A stretch of 64,000 nt of DNA, taken from positions 37,621,604 through 37,685,603 of the forward strand of contig NC_091142.1 in NCBI RefSeq assembly GCF_041381155.1. Direction: 5' to 3'. The first letter of the stretch is position 1. Each line of letters starts with the position of its first letter. The notes under the pieces were generated by a model. The model searched no databases. It had not been told where the DNA came from and was given only the letters and a program-made list of their open reading frames with translations. The stretch is from Argopecten irradians. Its lineage: Eukaryota; Mollusca; Bivalvia; Pectinida; Pectinidae. Below, piece after piece: positions 37,182 to 48,121 of this stretch. Both the position numbers and the translations under genes were made by a program.

Positions 37182-37625
37182 GACTGGTAGTGTGTTAGTG
37201 TAGTATAACTCACTACTGTAATTTCCTCAGTATAGTTAGTGGTTTATGTATCTTCTTTATTTAAATAGTTGAGACATAAAATTTAAGGGTTTGTTCAATA
37301 GATTAATACAATATGATTTTTTTAAATCCTAAACTTGATAATATCAAGTTAAAGTGATTATGAAGTCATTTTCAGGGTCAAATAGTATGTAATCATTGTT
37401 ATGTTTGCCTAATATCATAAGAAAAAGCTAAATAACTCTAAATCTTAATAGGTTGTCTGACCCGAACGTGTTTTTTCCGTCGTCATGCTTCATGCTTCGT
37501 CTGCCGTCAGCCATCCGCTGTTCGTCAACTATTCATTTTTTTGAAAACGACTTAACCGAAAGGCCTAGTTAAGGTAATCCTATTGCGACTGTGGCAGGCT
37601 GGAATAAAGACATACCACGTGTGTT

Positions 37626-38420
37626 GAAATTAATGAAGATGACCTTCATTCGAGGTCACAGAAGTGAAATAGGTTAAAATCTGTGAACGACTTCTAACGA
37701 CGCGGCTAATAGAGACCGGATATTGAGCATGTGACATGCTGAGATGAAGGGCTAATAAGTCTGTTTAAATAAATGACATTCACCTCCATTCACTGCCGTA
37801 GGTGTCAAACCTTTAATGCACATTCTTGTCGATAACTAAGAGATCTAGACACATGATATTGGACCTATACAAATATGTATATGCAGCGTGCTGGGATAAT
37901 AGACTTACCGAATTTGTTCAAATGAATGACTATGACCTTCATTCAAGGTCACATAGATCAAAAAAGTTGAAATCTTTACATGACTTTTTGTCAATGCTTA
38001 GACTTAGGGATAATACATTGGGCCTTAGCATAATGCTGTTAAGGGATTCAAAACATTTGAAATACCTTGATCTTCATTAGTTAGTCATAAAACTAGGGTG
38101 TTAGATATCTGATATTGACCTTATAATATATCAAATAAAAGACATTGACTACCATTCAATGTCAGGGCCCGGCACCATAAAACTATTCTCACACATACAT
38201 AGACTTGAGTATTCTCACACATACATAGACTTGAGTAAAATATATGTCTGAGAAAGTTTTATGGTTCCTAGAAAGATAAAATGGTCTAAAATTTTACAAA
38301 TTTTACGAACTCATGTCAATAACTACAACCCTATGAGGCCTTATATATTATACCTATATGCTGGGATCAATGACTTCAAAGTTTGTTAATATGATTGAAC
38401 TTGACCTCCATTCAAATGTT
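37626..38420. repeat. Degenerate repeats with everted AGGTCA half-sites
   Basis: The best units are tgaccttcattcgaggtca at 37640-37658 and tgaccttcattcaaggtca at 37933-37951. Decayed versions lie near 37773, 38138 and 38395, within a longer unit that also includes ctatgct/gggctaata-like strings. The TGACCT and AGGTCA hexamers are separated by seven bases. Confidence 0.55.
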
Positions 38421-39339
38421 TCGCACTACTTGATAGCATAAAAACATTAAACGTACGTTTTCATTGACTTTCCAATTGATTTTTTTAAATCAATACGCAA
38501 TACCGACGTCTTGTGACGTCATGACGAGTTTTCGTGCCATTCTCTGATATATTTATCATAATACGTGAAGAAAAAGTATCTGCCAATCAGATAGTTGGAG
38601 TGTGCATGAAAAAAAAATCATTGTCACATGGGTCATATAGCATGAAATTTTAAAAAAGACTTGTTGATACTTAGTACGCCAAGAGACCTAATATTTGGCC
38701 TATGGTATGCTTAGGTGAAGGGCTACCAAATTCATTCCATATCACAGGAATATATTGAGGCTCTTTGACAGTTATATATATGAAGATTAAACAGGAAAGA
38801 TGACCTATATATCAATGGCTGTCAGTAAAAGCAACAGAAGGGGTTGCAATCTCCCTTAAATAGGTTTCTGAGGTTCCTGGCAGTGTGTCGTTAGTGAATA
38901 TACACTTGTGCCAACATGTTTCACGCAGAATTCCTGTCAGTTCTGATTATCTTTATTCCATTTGGACTTGAGATTTATTTCGGGTGGTCTTTACACCGTT
39001 GACAATATTATACATTGTTTTGATGGTACGACACTACTACACTGTGACACACACATAACAAGAAGGCCCAATGGCCTACTTACCGCTGCGATCATTTGAG
39101 GTAGTTCCATACCTTTGGGTAAACTCAACGGTTTAACAATCTAACACCCTACCTCGAAGAAGGGATACTCACTGAAGTAACTAGGTACATGTACTCGTTA
39201 CAGATCCATTAAAGTGGCTCAATTAACTTCACACAAACACAGAAATCTTTTTTATCTTGTTTCATATTGTCATAATGCAATCTTAGATTGTATTATAAAT
39301 TGCATATGATTCTGGCTTCCATTTGAACCTATTCTGTCT

Positions 39340-39508
39340 TTGCATATTACAGAGTTAGCTCCCTTGCGGGTAGGTATCGATTGTTACCCCACTATTTTGT
39401 GAGCGCAATTCACATCATTTTCCCCGAAAAGTATGACGTTACGCTCACAAGCACATGACGTCACAATCAATGCCTACCGGAAAGTGCAGATAACTCTGTA
39501 ATATGCAA
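39340..39508. repeat. Palindromic MITE-like element with CRE core
   Basis: The best preserved member here. The left end is ttgcatattacagagttagc and the right end is the inverse ataactctgtaatatgcaaa. Inner tgacgtcac is followed by a caatcaatgcctaccgg arm that pairs with gggtaggtatcgattg. Confidence 0.8.
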
Positions 39509-40738
39509 ATTCGAAATTGCTTGCAGATGTTATAATTCTATTGTTTTATTTTGTAATGTTGTAGAATGAAAAGTAATCAAGCGGATATTGAAGAGCCGGA
39601 AGCCGACATACTCCACATACTGAACTGGCTTTATACTCCGTTTTTTGTTTGTTTTTGTTTTTGTAATCTGGTATCTGGTTAAAGCAATGGAATCCAAACA
39701 TTTCTCATAGTTTTATATTGAGATTTTGTCAGTATTGTGCTGCTATTGTTATATATATATATTTGTTGCTATATGATTATATTTCTAGTTAGGATGTTTT
39801 TATACAACGAAAGACAGATATATCTCTGTGCAAGACAATACAAAACAAACACATTGATGAAGTTGATCACAGTTTTCATTACATAAACATATACAGCGAA
39901 TTCACTGGTTTTTTTCACAGGTTTATAGACATTTTTATCACATAATCCGCCTGATGTCTTTTGATTTCGTACATGTAATATGTTTGCATATGTCACTAGT
40001 GTAATAAGACCTGGAGCGATTTGAATTGGCTGGAAATTCATTGTGACGTCAGACAGAAACAATAAAATGACGTTATGAAAATGACGGCACGACAAACTGG
40101 TGGCATCTGCTGAATTTTCGCTATACATTTCGACGTACGCGTTTATTATCCGAAATATAGGTTGTTGCAGTTAAAAGATGAAAGGATCTAAAAGTTGTGT
40201 TCATTTTGTATGAGATTTTAATGAAACGAGTCTAAGATGTTTTTATCTTTGCGAGCTGAAATGAACACTCATATATCCTATATGTATTAATGATATAGAA
40301 TATATAAATAAAGAATATCCTTGTGACGGAATCAAAATATTGAAAAATAAAAATTAAAACAAGGCTGCAGTCTCTAGCGCTTGGTTGTAGATAGCTGTGA
40401 AAGCGCAAGAGATTGCAGACTTGTTTTGATTTTAAGTTTACTAATTATAAATATATCTTGATATTAATATCAATCTCAAACAATAAACTATTATTGATAT
40501 TACCAGTTTCTGCAATGAAGATTGTTTTATATAATGTTGCTACTATAGCATTATATATCTAATATTTTTCTTCTGTAAGTCATAATTCAAAACCGAAGTT
40601 AAATTGAAATTAAACTTCTATGTGTAACTATTTGGGAGTAACAAAATTAAGTACCCAACCAAAGAAACAACCTAAATACGTACTGAGACATGGGATCCCT
40701 TTGGCGATATATAAAATGGCGGAGTAACAATCGCTCTT

Positions 40739-40990
40739 ACATGCGACTACGTGGCAAAGTGGTTAAGATGACCCTACATATCACCGAAAGCCCTCCACCT
40801 CTGAGATGCAAGTTCTAATGCCATAAAGGGCAGTTTTCAGATACTGACTGCTGCTCAATGGGGTTTTTTCCAGTCAATCTGACTTTTCTCCACCAACAAA
40901 TCCAGCACGTTCTGACCCTGGATGTTAATAACACATTAAATATAAATTCAAAACCAATCCATCTCAAATGTGTTTCTGATACGTACATTT
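40739..40990 (+). repeat. tRNA-derived SINE-like element
   Basis: Box A-like gtggcaaagtggttaag (40751-40767) and box B-like agttctaatgcc (40811-40822) are spaced as in a tRNA-type internal promoter. They are followed by a conserved-looking body, ggggttttttccagtcaat and cttttctccaccaac, resembling the 3' domain shared by several animal SINEs. It is diverged and probably inactive. Confidence 0.5.
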
Positions 40991-41685
40991 ATAACACACA
41001 TAAGGATAAACAAGTGACGAAGAAGGAAACAATTGTATGATTCCTGCCCTGCCTCAAACTAATCCAATCGTTTATGCATCTGGAGCTTACACCCTGCGTC
41101 ACACCCATGTGGTCAGTAAAGGACGTTCTATGGCGACGTGCTGGTCGGTCAAGCCTGATCATGTCAAGATAATCAACGTGACACATCGTCAATACCTGGA
41201 TCGCAGTACAAACATGTACAATGTAATTAAATGAGTACATTTTCGACTGAAATTCATACACTTATAAATGTACGTATACATATGTTTTGTTTACAAGTCA
41301 AGCGGTAATGGCCCGTTTTGTTTGATTTAAATTAATATTCTGGTGATACTTTTCTACATCATGTATTCATTGCATCTTATGTCAAAAATTCTAAGAAATT
41401 GAACCATTAATTTCTATACTGATATTCAATTAAGGCATTTAAAATAAATCTGCAAATGTAAAACCAACGTTAGCCTGAGGTAAATCAGCACACAAATAAT
41501 GTATATTCTTGGATATCAAAATGTTTTTGTGGTAATAACAACTAAAACATAGTAAAGTTTGAGCAATCACAGGTTTGCTATTATTTAGTGCATTTTCAAG
41601 AAATATTAAGCAATATTTATCCTGATAAAGCATTGTAAGCACAACAAAACCGTTATGGCAAATTGCTTGTGTTTTACCTATAGCT

Positions 41686-43262
41686 ATTGAAATGAAGATA
41701 TCTCTATTTAATTATAGATACATGTATCTGTAATTTGAATAAAAATATCTCTATAAAGATTTGTCTAATTTAAATACAGTTATCTCTATTTCTGCTGAAA
41801 ATTAAAGTATCTTCTTTTAATTTACAGATATATCTATTTCAAATTCAGACATCTCTATTTGAATTACAGATATCTTTAATTGTAATTGAGATATCTTTAT
41901 TTTAAGATTAGATATCTTTACTAATTGTCCAATCAAAGATATCTTTATCAAAAATAGAGATATCTCTATTTGGATTAAATATATCCCTATTTTTGATAAA
42001 ACATATCTTTAATTTCGTTTAAATAGAAATGTCTTCATTTTAAATACATATATCTCTAATTCAAATGCAGATCTCTAATTCAAATACAGATATCTTAATT
42101 TTTAAAATATGATGAGATATCTTTAATTTAATACGCAAAGAAAATGATGAATACCCCCTCATCCCATGTTGACGAAACGCTTGTTAAATTATATTCGTAC
42201 GCATACATGATAACTGTAGGACTAAACTGATAAACTTGCTATTTCGAGGGGATTTCTTAAAAACAGAATAAGACAACTAAATTTATACTGCTCCAGGGAA
42301 ACAGAGAGAACTGTTGCAGCTTTGAATAATATTAAAAATCGATACGTTTTATTCCCCGTGCAAAACGGAGAGTCAAGGGAGCAGTCATTTTTCCTATTTG
42401 ATGGTTCAATACAGTTTTCTGTATTTCATGTCAAATACAGATATTTTTCAATTCAAATAGAGATATCTGAATCAAATAAAAATATCTGTATTTCTACTAT
42501 AAATAGAGATATCTGTATTTACAATAGAGATATCTTTAATTGAATTAGAGATATCTATATTTGAATTAAATATATCTTTATTTTAAATATAGATATCTTT
42601 ATTGATACAAGATTATTGAAATGAAAATATCTTAAATTGGATTAGAGATATATGTAATCGAATTAGAGGTAACTCTATTTCGTGTTAAATGAGAGATATT
42701 TCTATTTTAAATAGAGACATCTCTCATTCAAATACAGTTATCTGTAATCCACTTAAAGATATCTAATTCACTTAAAGATGCTCCACCGCCGACAGAGCAT
42801 AAATAATATTCATCATTTGAACAATAATTGGTGTTTAATCGTGTATATGTAAGCTCAATTCACACAAAAAATAACATAAAATAATTAATTTCGCCTTTGG
42901 TGCATGTGCAATCATTACTTCATTCCATATAGGATATAGTGCCATGGATTTTTTTCGGGATGCAATGAATTATTTTTCATATTTTTAACTTGAAGTAAAA
43001 TTAGAAGCTTAAACTTTTCAACTGTGATAATGGTGTAAAGTAAGTAACTTTTGTAACAGAAGAAAAATACTAAAAATACTACGTTTGCTCCTGTTTTTGA
43101 TAGTGAAAAAATACCATTTGTCAGCGGTGGAGCGTCTTTAACATATCTCTTTTTTTTTCAATTAAACATATATCTAATTCAAATACAGATATATCTAGTT
43201 GTTGTCGAAATACAGATATCTTTATTTTTAATACATATATCTTTATTTCAATAGGTAAAAAC
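41686..43262. repeat. Degenerate GATATC / AT satellite, interrupted
   Basis: Many short units of the form agatatctctatttaaat (about 20 bp, in both polarities) at 41686-42125, 42420-42771 and 43141-43262. The second gap is the R2 MITE at 42776-43137, which inserted into the satellite. The first gap (42126-42420) is unique sequence. Confidence 0.75.
42776..43137. repeat. TTAA-flanked MITE (family R2), copy 2
   Basis: 362 bp with ends agatgctccaccgccgac and the inverse gtcagcggtggagcgtct, flanked on both sides by TTAA (42772-42775 and 43138-43141). TTAA duplications are typical of piggyBac and Kolobok type elements. Non-coding. Confidence 0.8.
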
Positions 43263-43848
43263 CCAAACGGCTTGCCATACGTTATTGTCTTTGATTAGGA
43301 CTTGATTAATTGAGTCATTTCCTTTTATTTTGTAGATACTATTATTTAAAAAACTAAGATGCCAGTATCTTTAATCTTAAATTAAATAACAACGTTTAAA
43401 ACATTATATTTAAGATATAATATCACCATTGGAGTTGTTTCTGTCGTTATTTTTATAACAAATAAATCAATTCATTCAAATCTTGAAAAGAGACATCCTG
43501 TTTAGCAGAATGTGGTTACGTGAGTCATATTATAGACTGAAAACATTTTTCGGCAAACTTAAGACAAGTTGTGTCAAAACGTATCTTATTATACTGGTAT
43601 TAGAGCCTAGAGAACATAAGTTGACTAAAGCCAGGTAAGACGTTACAGTGACCAACTGTGAAGTTTCGAATAATAAATAATGTAAAAAATATAAAAATAA
43701 TTAATGTGGCCCCAAATAAATTATTTATTAGAGAGCAGTGTCTCCAGAACATATTTCCTGTTGCTTTAAACAAACTACCAATATCATAGAACGACAGTTG
43801 ATATGACGCCAACAGTGACGGTCTAATAGAGAAAGGTGAAGGGGTCAA

Positions 43849-43968
43849 ATGGCTGCTACTCAGCATCATCTCATGGGGACAAGTGTTAAGGAGTTGTACA
43901 CTTTTAGGAGACAAAAGTCAAGAAGATCTATAAAAAGCAAGAAGAGGTTGGAGATGGAAGAGGTATGT
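43849..43968 (+). other. Exon-like open segment ending at a splice donor (weak)
   Basis: ATG at 43849 begins MAATQHHLMGTS and stays open through a basic stretch (RRQKSRRSIKSKKR) to a donor-like gag/gtatgt near 43968. No partner exon was found and no family is recognised. It could be chance or a first coding exon. Confidence 0.15.
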
Positions 43969-43976
43969 ATTGTCAA

Positions 43977-45018
43977 CTTAAGGTATCTCCATACTTTTGG
44001 GAACATCCATGTCATTTTTTCTAACAAGTCTTATTTTCTTGCATTTATTCATGCAGATTTCAAATATATAGTGAAATGGGTGTTCTCGATCTACTTTTTG
44101 AGATATTTGAGCTTCAAATATACCATCCGTACAAATTTGCTGGCTGAAAAAAGGAAAAAACATAGAAATATGTTTTCTGTAATATAAGGGCAAATGCAGT
44201 CTCAACCATGTTAATTTTTTGTCCTGAATTTCTAACGATAGAACAATTTACAAAACTATTGTAATTTTTCAAATGCTTACTATTTCCGTTATTTCCGAGG
44301 ACCGTGTATATACGTAATTATCATGTTTTGCAATTTTTCCGCTCCTAAAAAATCATTGAATAGCCAATAAAGGAAATGAAAACCCATGCAAATTTCACGA
44401 TATTTGTATATGATATGCCCAAGGTAATATATCTTGTTAATATCATATAAAAACAAGGGGTCCTCGATCAAATTTTCACAATTTTGTAAGCTTAAAATCG
44501 TAACTCACAACCCTTCTCCCTTTACATCCAGGGCTAAGATGGATCATATTTGACTACTTTTTAAAAATCGTGCCTCAAAAAAGGCATTTTACATGAGTTC
44601 ATATGTTTTTGTCATATCATATCTGGTTTATTTCTCTTTATTTTTATGATTTTCTCAAAATTTTGTGTTTTAAGGAAACCTGTTTACGATTTTTTTAGAA
44701 TTCCGGAATTTCAGTCCGAACGGGTTCCCTCTGATCATTTATCGCGACTAACGTTAAAATTCATTCCAATTTGCGACATATACCGCAAATACCTCAGAGA
44801 TAGCATCTTATATTCACTTCATTGCTTTTATTTGATTTATTTAATGATTTTAAATATTCAATATTTCAAGTAGACAATTTTCACCTATTGAAAACATATC
44901 CAAGTGGAATGTCATAGCGTATTGTAAACCATTCTGGAATTCAAAACAGCCTCGGCAGCTTCCGTTTTAACGTCATATGAATTTGGGTGGTTTTCAAAAG
45001 TATGCACTACCTAAGGTA
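43977..45018. repeat. Possible ~1 kb element with short inverted ends
   Basis: aaggtatctccatacttttg on the left pairs loosely with the inverse of caaaagtatgcactacct on the right. The interior is AT-rich with no transposase. Confidence 0.35.
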
Positions 45019-46015
45019 CATGTAATTATTTGTTAAAACTTATATCAATGACGTCATCAGGAAAAAAGGTGTCATACACATTGATAAACATAATGATGAA
45101 TGTAAAACTGAAATGACGTCAAAGGTTCAAGCTTATGTTAAAAATCCCATAGAAAATGTCCACAACCCAATTTTCTTAAAACTTAGCATATCAAAAGTAC
45201 TACTAGTTGTCTGTTTAAAACGACACTACTTTTTCCTTTTAAGATTTTCGAAATACCCAAAGGGCCTGAATTTTTCATATTCATTTTCATTAAAACTCCC
45301 TGCACAAAAACATGCCAAAAGAGGTTAGTCTTTGGTAAATATTCTGCATTTTTTATTCCTATATCATGTGAGTAGATCGTATACTTTATTTTTAACTCAT
45401 TTCGTTTAGATCTTAAACGGAAATATTTTTGATCTAATAATTTTTACGAAAAAATAATTTTTACGAAAACATTATCACTTTTTGAAAAAAAAAAGCAAAA
45501 AAAAAACATTTCTCTTTGTCATAACTTTCACCCAATACGGGTTTTGTCAATAATTTTACCCCCATTAAAATATTCTCATGACATTTTCTGACTATTTGTA
45601 AAAAGCGTTGGGAAAAAAAATCCTGGAAAACAGTTTTGAGTGACTATAGAATAGAGAGTGCAGGTAGCAACTTGCCACTTCTTTGTCAGTATACCTAGCT
45701 ATACATTTCCGGTTTATGATTCCAAAGTCCGAGATAATTACATTAAGTATAGTAATAATTTTAAATGCTACATATCGCGGTAACACCTTTGAAAATATTG
45801 GTTGCCGTGGCAACAAAACGGATCTGAAACTAAAAGATTGTCCTAGATTTTTCTACAGTGATAGGTTGGGGAGATAATATTATTAATTCGTAATGTAATG
45901 TTAAATGTTAAAATATTTTGTCGATAATTGTACTTTACCGGATTCGTTTGGAGATGGCTAATATAGGCTTTGCCTGTTGCCAAATCTATTTGCATATTAT
46001 TTGCAATAAAATTTG

Positions 46016-46330
46016 TTGAAATGAAAACAAACCGGAGGCTTCTGATTGGCTGAAATCTAAATGATGTCAGAATTAAGTGAAAATTTGTATATAGAAGTTT
46101 ACAGGTATGCTGAATAAAATAGTATCACTTTCAAAAAGATTAGATGCCATGGACACAATATAGAGGCCTCTGATTGGTTGAAATTTAGATAATGTCATAT
46201 TTAAGTGAAAATTGGTACATATGGGTCATGGGGTATGCCGAATGAGATAGTAACGTTTTTAAATACATTGTTGCCATTTCAACGAAATAAAAGCACACTG
46301 ATTGGTCAAAATTAAGATTATCGCCTTTTT
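46016..46330. repeat. Three diverged ~125 bp tandem repeats
   Basis: Each unit has an aaa-rich start, tctgattggctgaaat (or ctgattggtca), an atgatgtca/aatgtcata step and a gaaaattggtac-like tail. Units start near 46016, 46143 and 46265. The recurrent gattgg is an inverted CCAAT motif. Confidence 0.6.
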
Positions 46331-47134
46331 GGTGCTGGTATTATTTTTAGATTGAACATATTTGATTTGAAAATCAGATGTAACTCTGTTTCCCCCGTTA
46401 ATCATTTTCAATTCAATTTAAGATAGTTTTTATCTACATAAGAGAGTTGGATAATCTTAATTACATGTAGTATTTTTAAGTGTGAGGTGCTGATGAAAAA
46501 ATACATTTCTTTCCAATAATCATTTGATTTCTGACATTAAAAAAAACTATTTGTTTCACCCAAGAGCATATCTAGTTGTTAGACTTTTTTGTACTGTTAG
46601 GGAAAATACAAGAATAAAAACGCATTTATTTTAGAGTATGTATGTTAGTTTACAAAATTCTTTTGCTAATTGTTGGTTTATAATAGCGTCTGTGATCAAT
46701 TTCAAATTTATAGTCATCTAGGCCAAATGTTGATTTTTTAGAAAATTCTCTTGGCAGCATTCTAGCCTATGGAATGCTATTTCCTCGGATTTCATTTTTT
46801 TGGAATAGTACATGTTATAAGATTATGCCCATAATAGGTTTTTGAAATGGTTTAAAAGTGTAGAAAAAATTGATAACATCACGATAATATGTCGAGCAAA
46901 CTCAATATCCTCAACTTTTATCCTGCCAAAAATTTGTTTGTTTGGGTTTTTTGCTTGAAACTCAATTTGTAGTAAAAAAATAAATGAGTAAATATCAATA
47001 TAAATGGGTATAAAAGTATCTTTTATTAACAAAACTAATTAGAAAAAAAAATAAAAATATGTTTAAAAGGTGGACACAACGAAGGGTCCCCTTGCCACAT
47101 AAATATACGTGTTGAGCTATTTTGATTTTTCAAA

Positions 47135-47494
47135 AGATGCTTCACCGCCGACAGAAAATAATTGATATCTATCATTTGGGTAATTATTGATGTTTAATCG
47201 TGTATATATATGCAAAACTAACATACAATCAAATATAATATTTCTAATAATTAAAATACATATAAAATTAATTGTTTTGCTTTCGTTGTTTGCGCATTCA
47301 GTATCTCATTCCACAATGGGCATAATGTCGGGATTTTTTTCAAAACTTTAACATTGTAGTAAAGTAAGAAGCTCAAACTTTCCAATGATGATCATGATGT
47401 AAAGTTAGTTATTTTAGCTATGGAAATACAAATATTAATTCATCTGCTCTTATTTTCAACACAACCAATACCATTCGTATTTGGTGTAGCATCT
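47135..47494. repeat. R2 MITE, copy 3
   Basis: About 360 bp with ends agatgcttcaccgccgac and ggtgtagcatct. It shares the gtttaatcgtgtatat stretch with copy 2. No TTAA is preserved at either side, so this is an older copy. It ends about 600 bp upstream of the receptor gene. Confidence 0.7.
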
Positions 47495-48121
47495 GTAAGG
47501 TTCACTTCAGGTTTGGTTACTTGTAACCAATGCACGTTTAATGGTCCGTGTCATATAGTATATATCTTCTATACTGTTATCTTTGTACATTAGTAAATAT
47601 TATATACATTAAATATGTGAGGACAACATCCTATAGACTCGGGAATCTCTTACATACAATGTGTGTATGTATTACGCAGTGGTACCAGTCAATATCTTAA
47701 ACGCAAAATCACGTATAGCTTGTTATTGAAATACATTAGTGAGATCGTGACGTTTTAACGCTACTTCAGTACATTAGACGTTAATATAATAAGTACGCAT
47801 AACTAGTAACACTGGTGAAAGCTAACATTTTTGTTAAAAATATTTTTAAGTAAATGATCTGCGATTTGATAAAATTTCTTCTAGTCTTCTTTTTTCTTAA
47901 TTCAAATCTGTTAATGAAATGGCATTAGTAGTACCTTTACCAGTCTGTACCGGGACATCAAACTTCATTTCAAGTTTAATATCGATAACCAGACTAAATA
48001 AAATCATTTTTCCTGTCACAAAAACGTGTTTACGCATGACTAAATTTTCAGAATCATTTTTCTGTAAACAAGTGATGATTCATGTCACTGATTCATTTCA
48101 ACATCAGAAATAGACATAGCA

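Larger units (their letters stand above)
23970..37443. repeat. Large segmental duplication, copy B
   Basis: Direct-orientation copy of 1-12195. Differences from A include a 1041 bp insertion (24158-25198), a 673 bp insertion (35653-36325), loss of about 270 bp between short direct repeats (near 28240), a small insertion near 33585, fewer units in the tandem repeat at 25199, and a pure poly-A run near 31662 where A has an interrupted one. Exons 2 and 3 of the peptide gene give the same reading frames as in A. B is longer because of the insertions. Confidence 0.93.
37444..48121. other. Gene-poor, repeat-built region
   Basis: No convincing gene in 10.7 kb. From left to right it contains a degenerate repeat with TGACCT/AGGTCA pairs (37626-38420), a CRE-palindrome MITE (39340-39508), a SINE-like unit (40739-40990), a GATATC-rich satellite (41686-43262) interrupted by an R2 MITE, a possible element with inverted ends (43977-45018), a ~125 bp repeat in three copies (46016-46330) and another R2 MITE (47135-47494). 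The longest open frames (119 codons at 39769-40128 minus, 112 codons at 43849-44187 plus) show no domain. Confidence 0.55.

Noticed and set aside
37826..38080. 84-codon frame
   Set aside because: Falls in the degenerate TGACCT/AGGTCA repeat and is not preserved between repeat units.
39769..40128. 119-codon minus-strand frame
   Set aside because: The longest frame of the repeat-rich region, but with no domain, splice partner or coding bias I can see.
41037..41261. Plus and minus frames of 65 and 90 codons downstream of the SINE
   Set aside because: Overlapping on both strands, next to a SINE, with no recognisable protein family.
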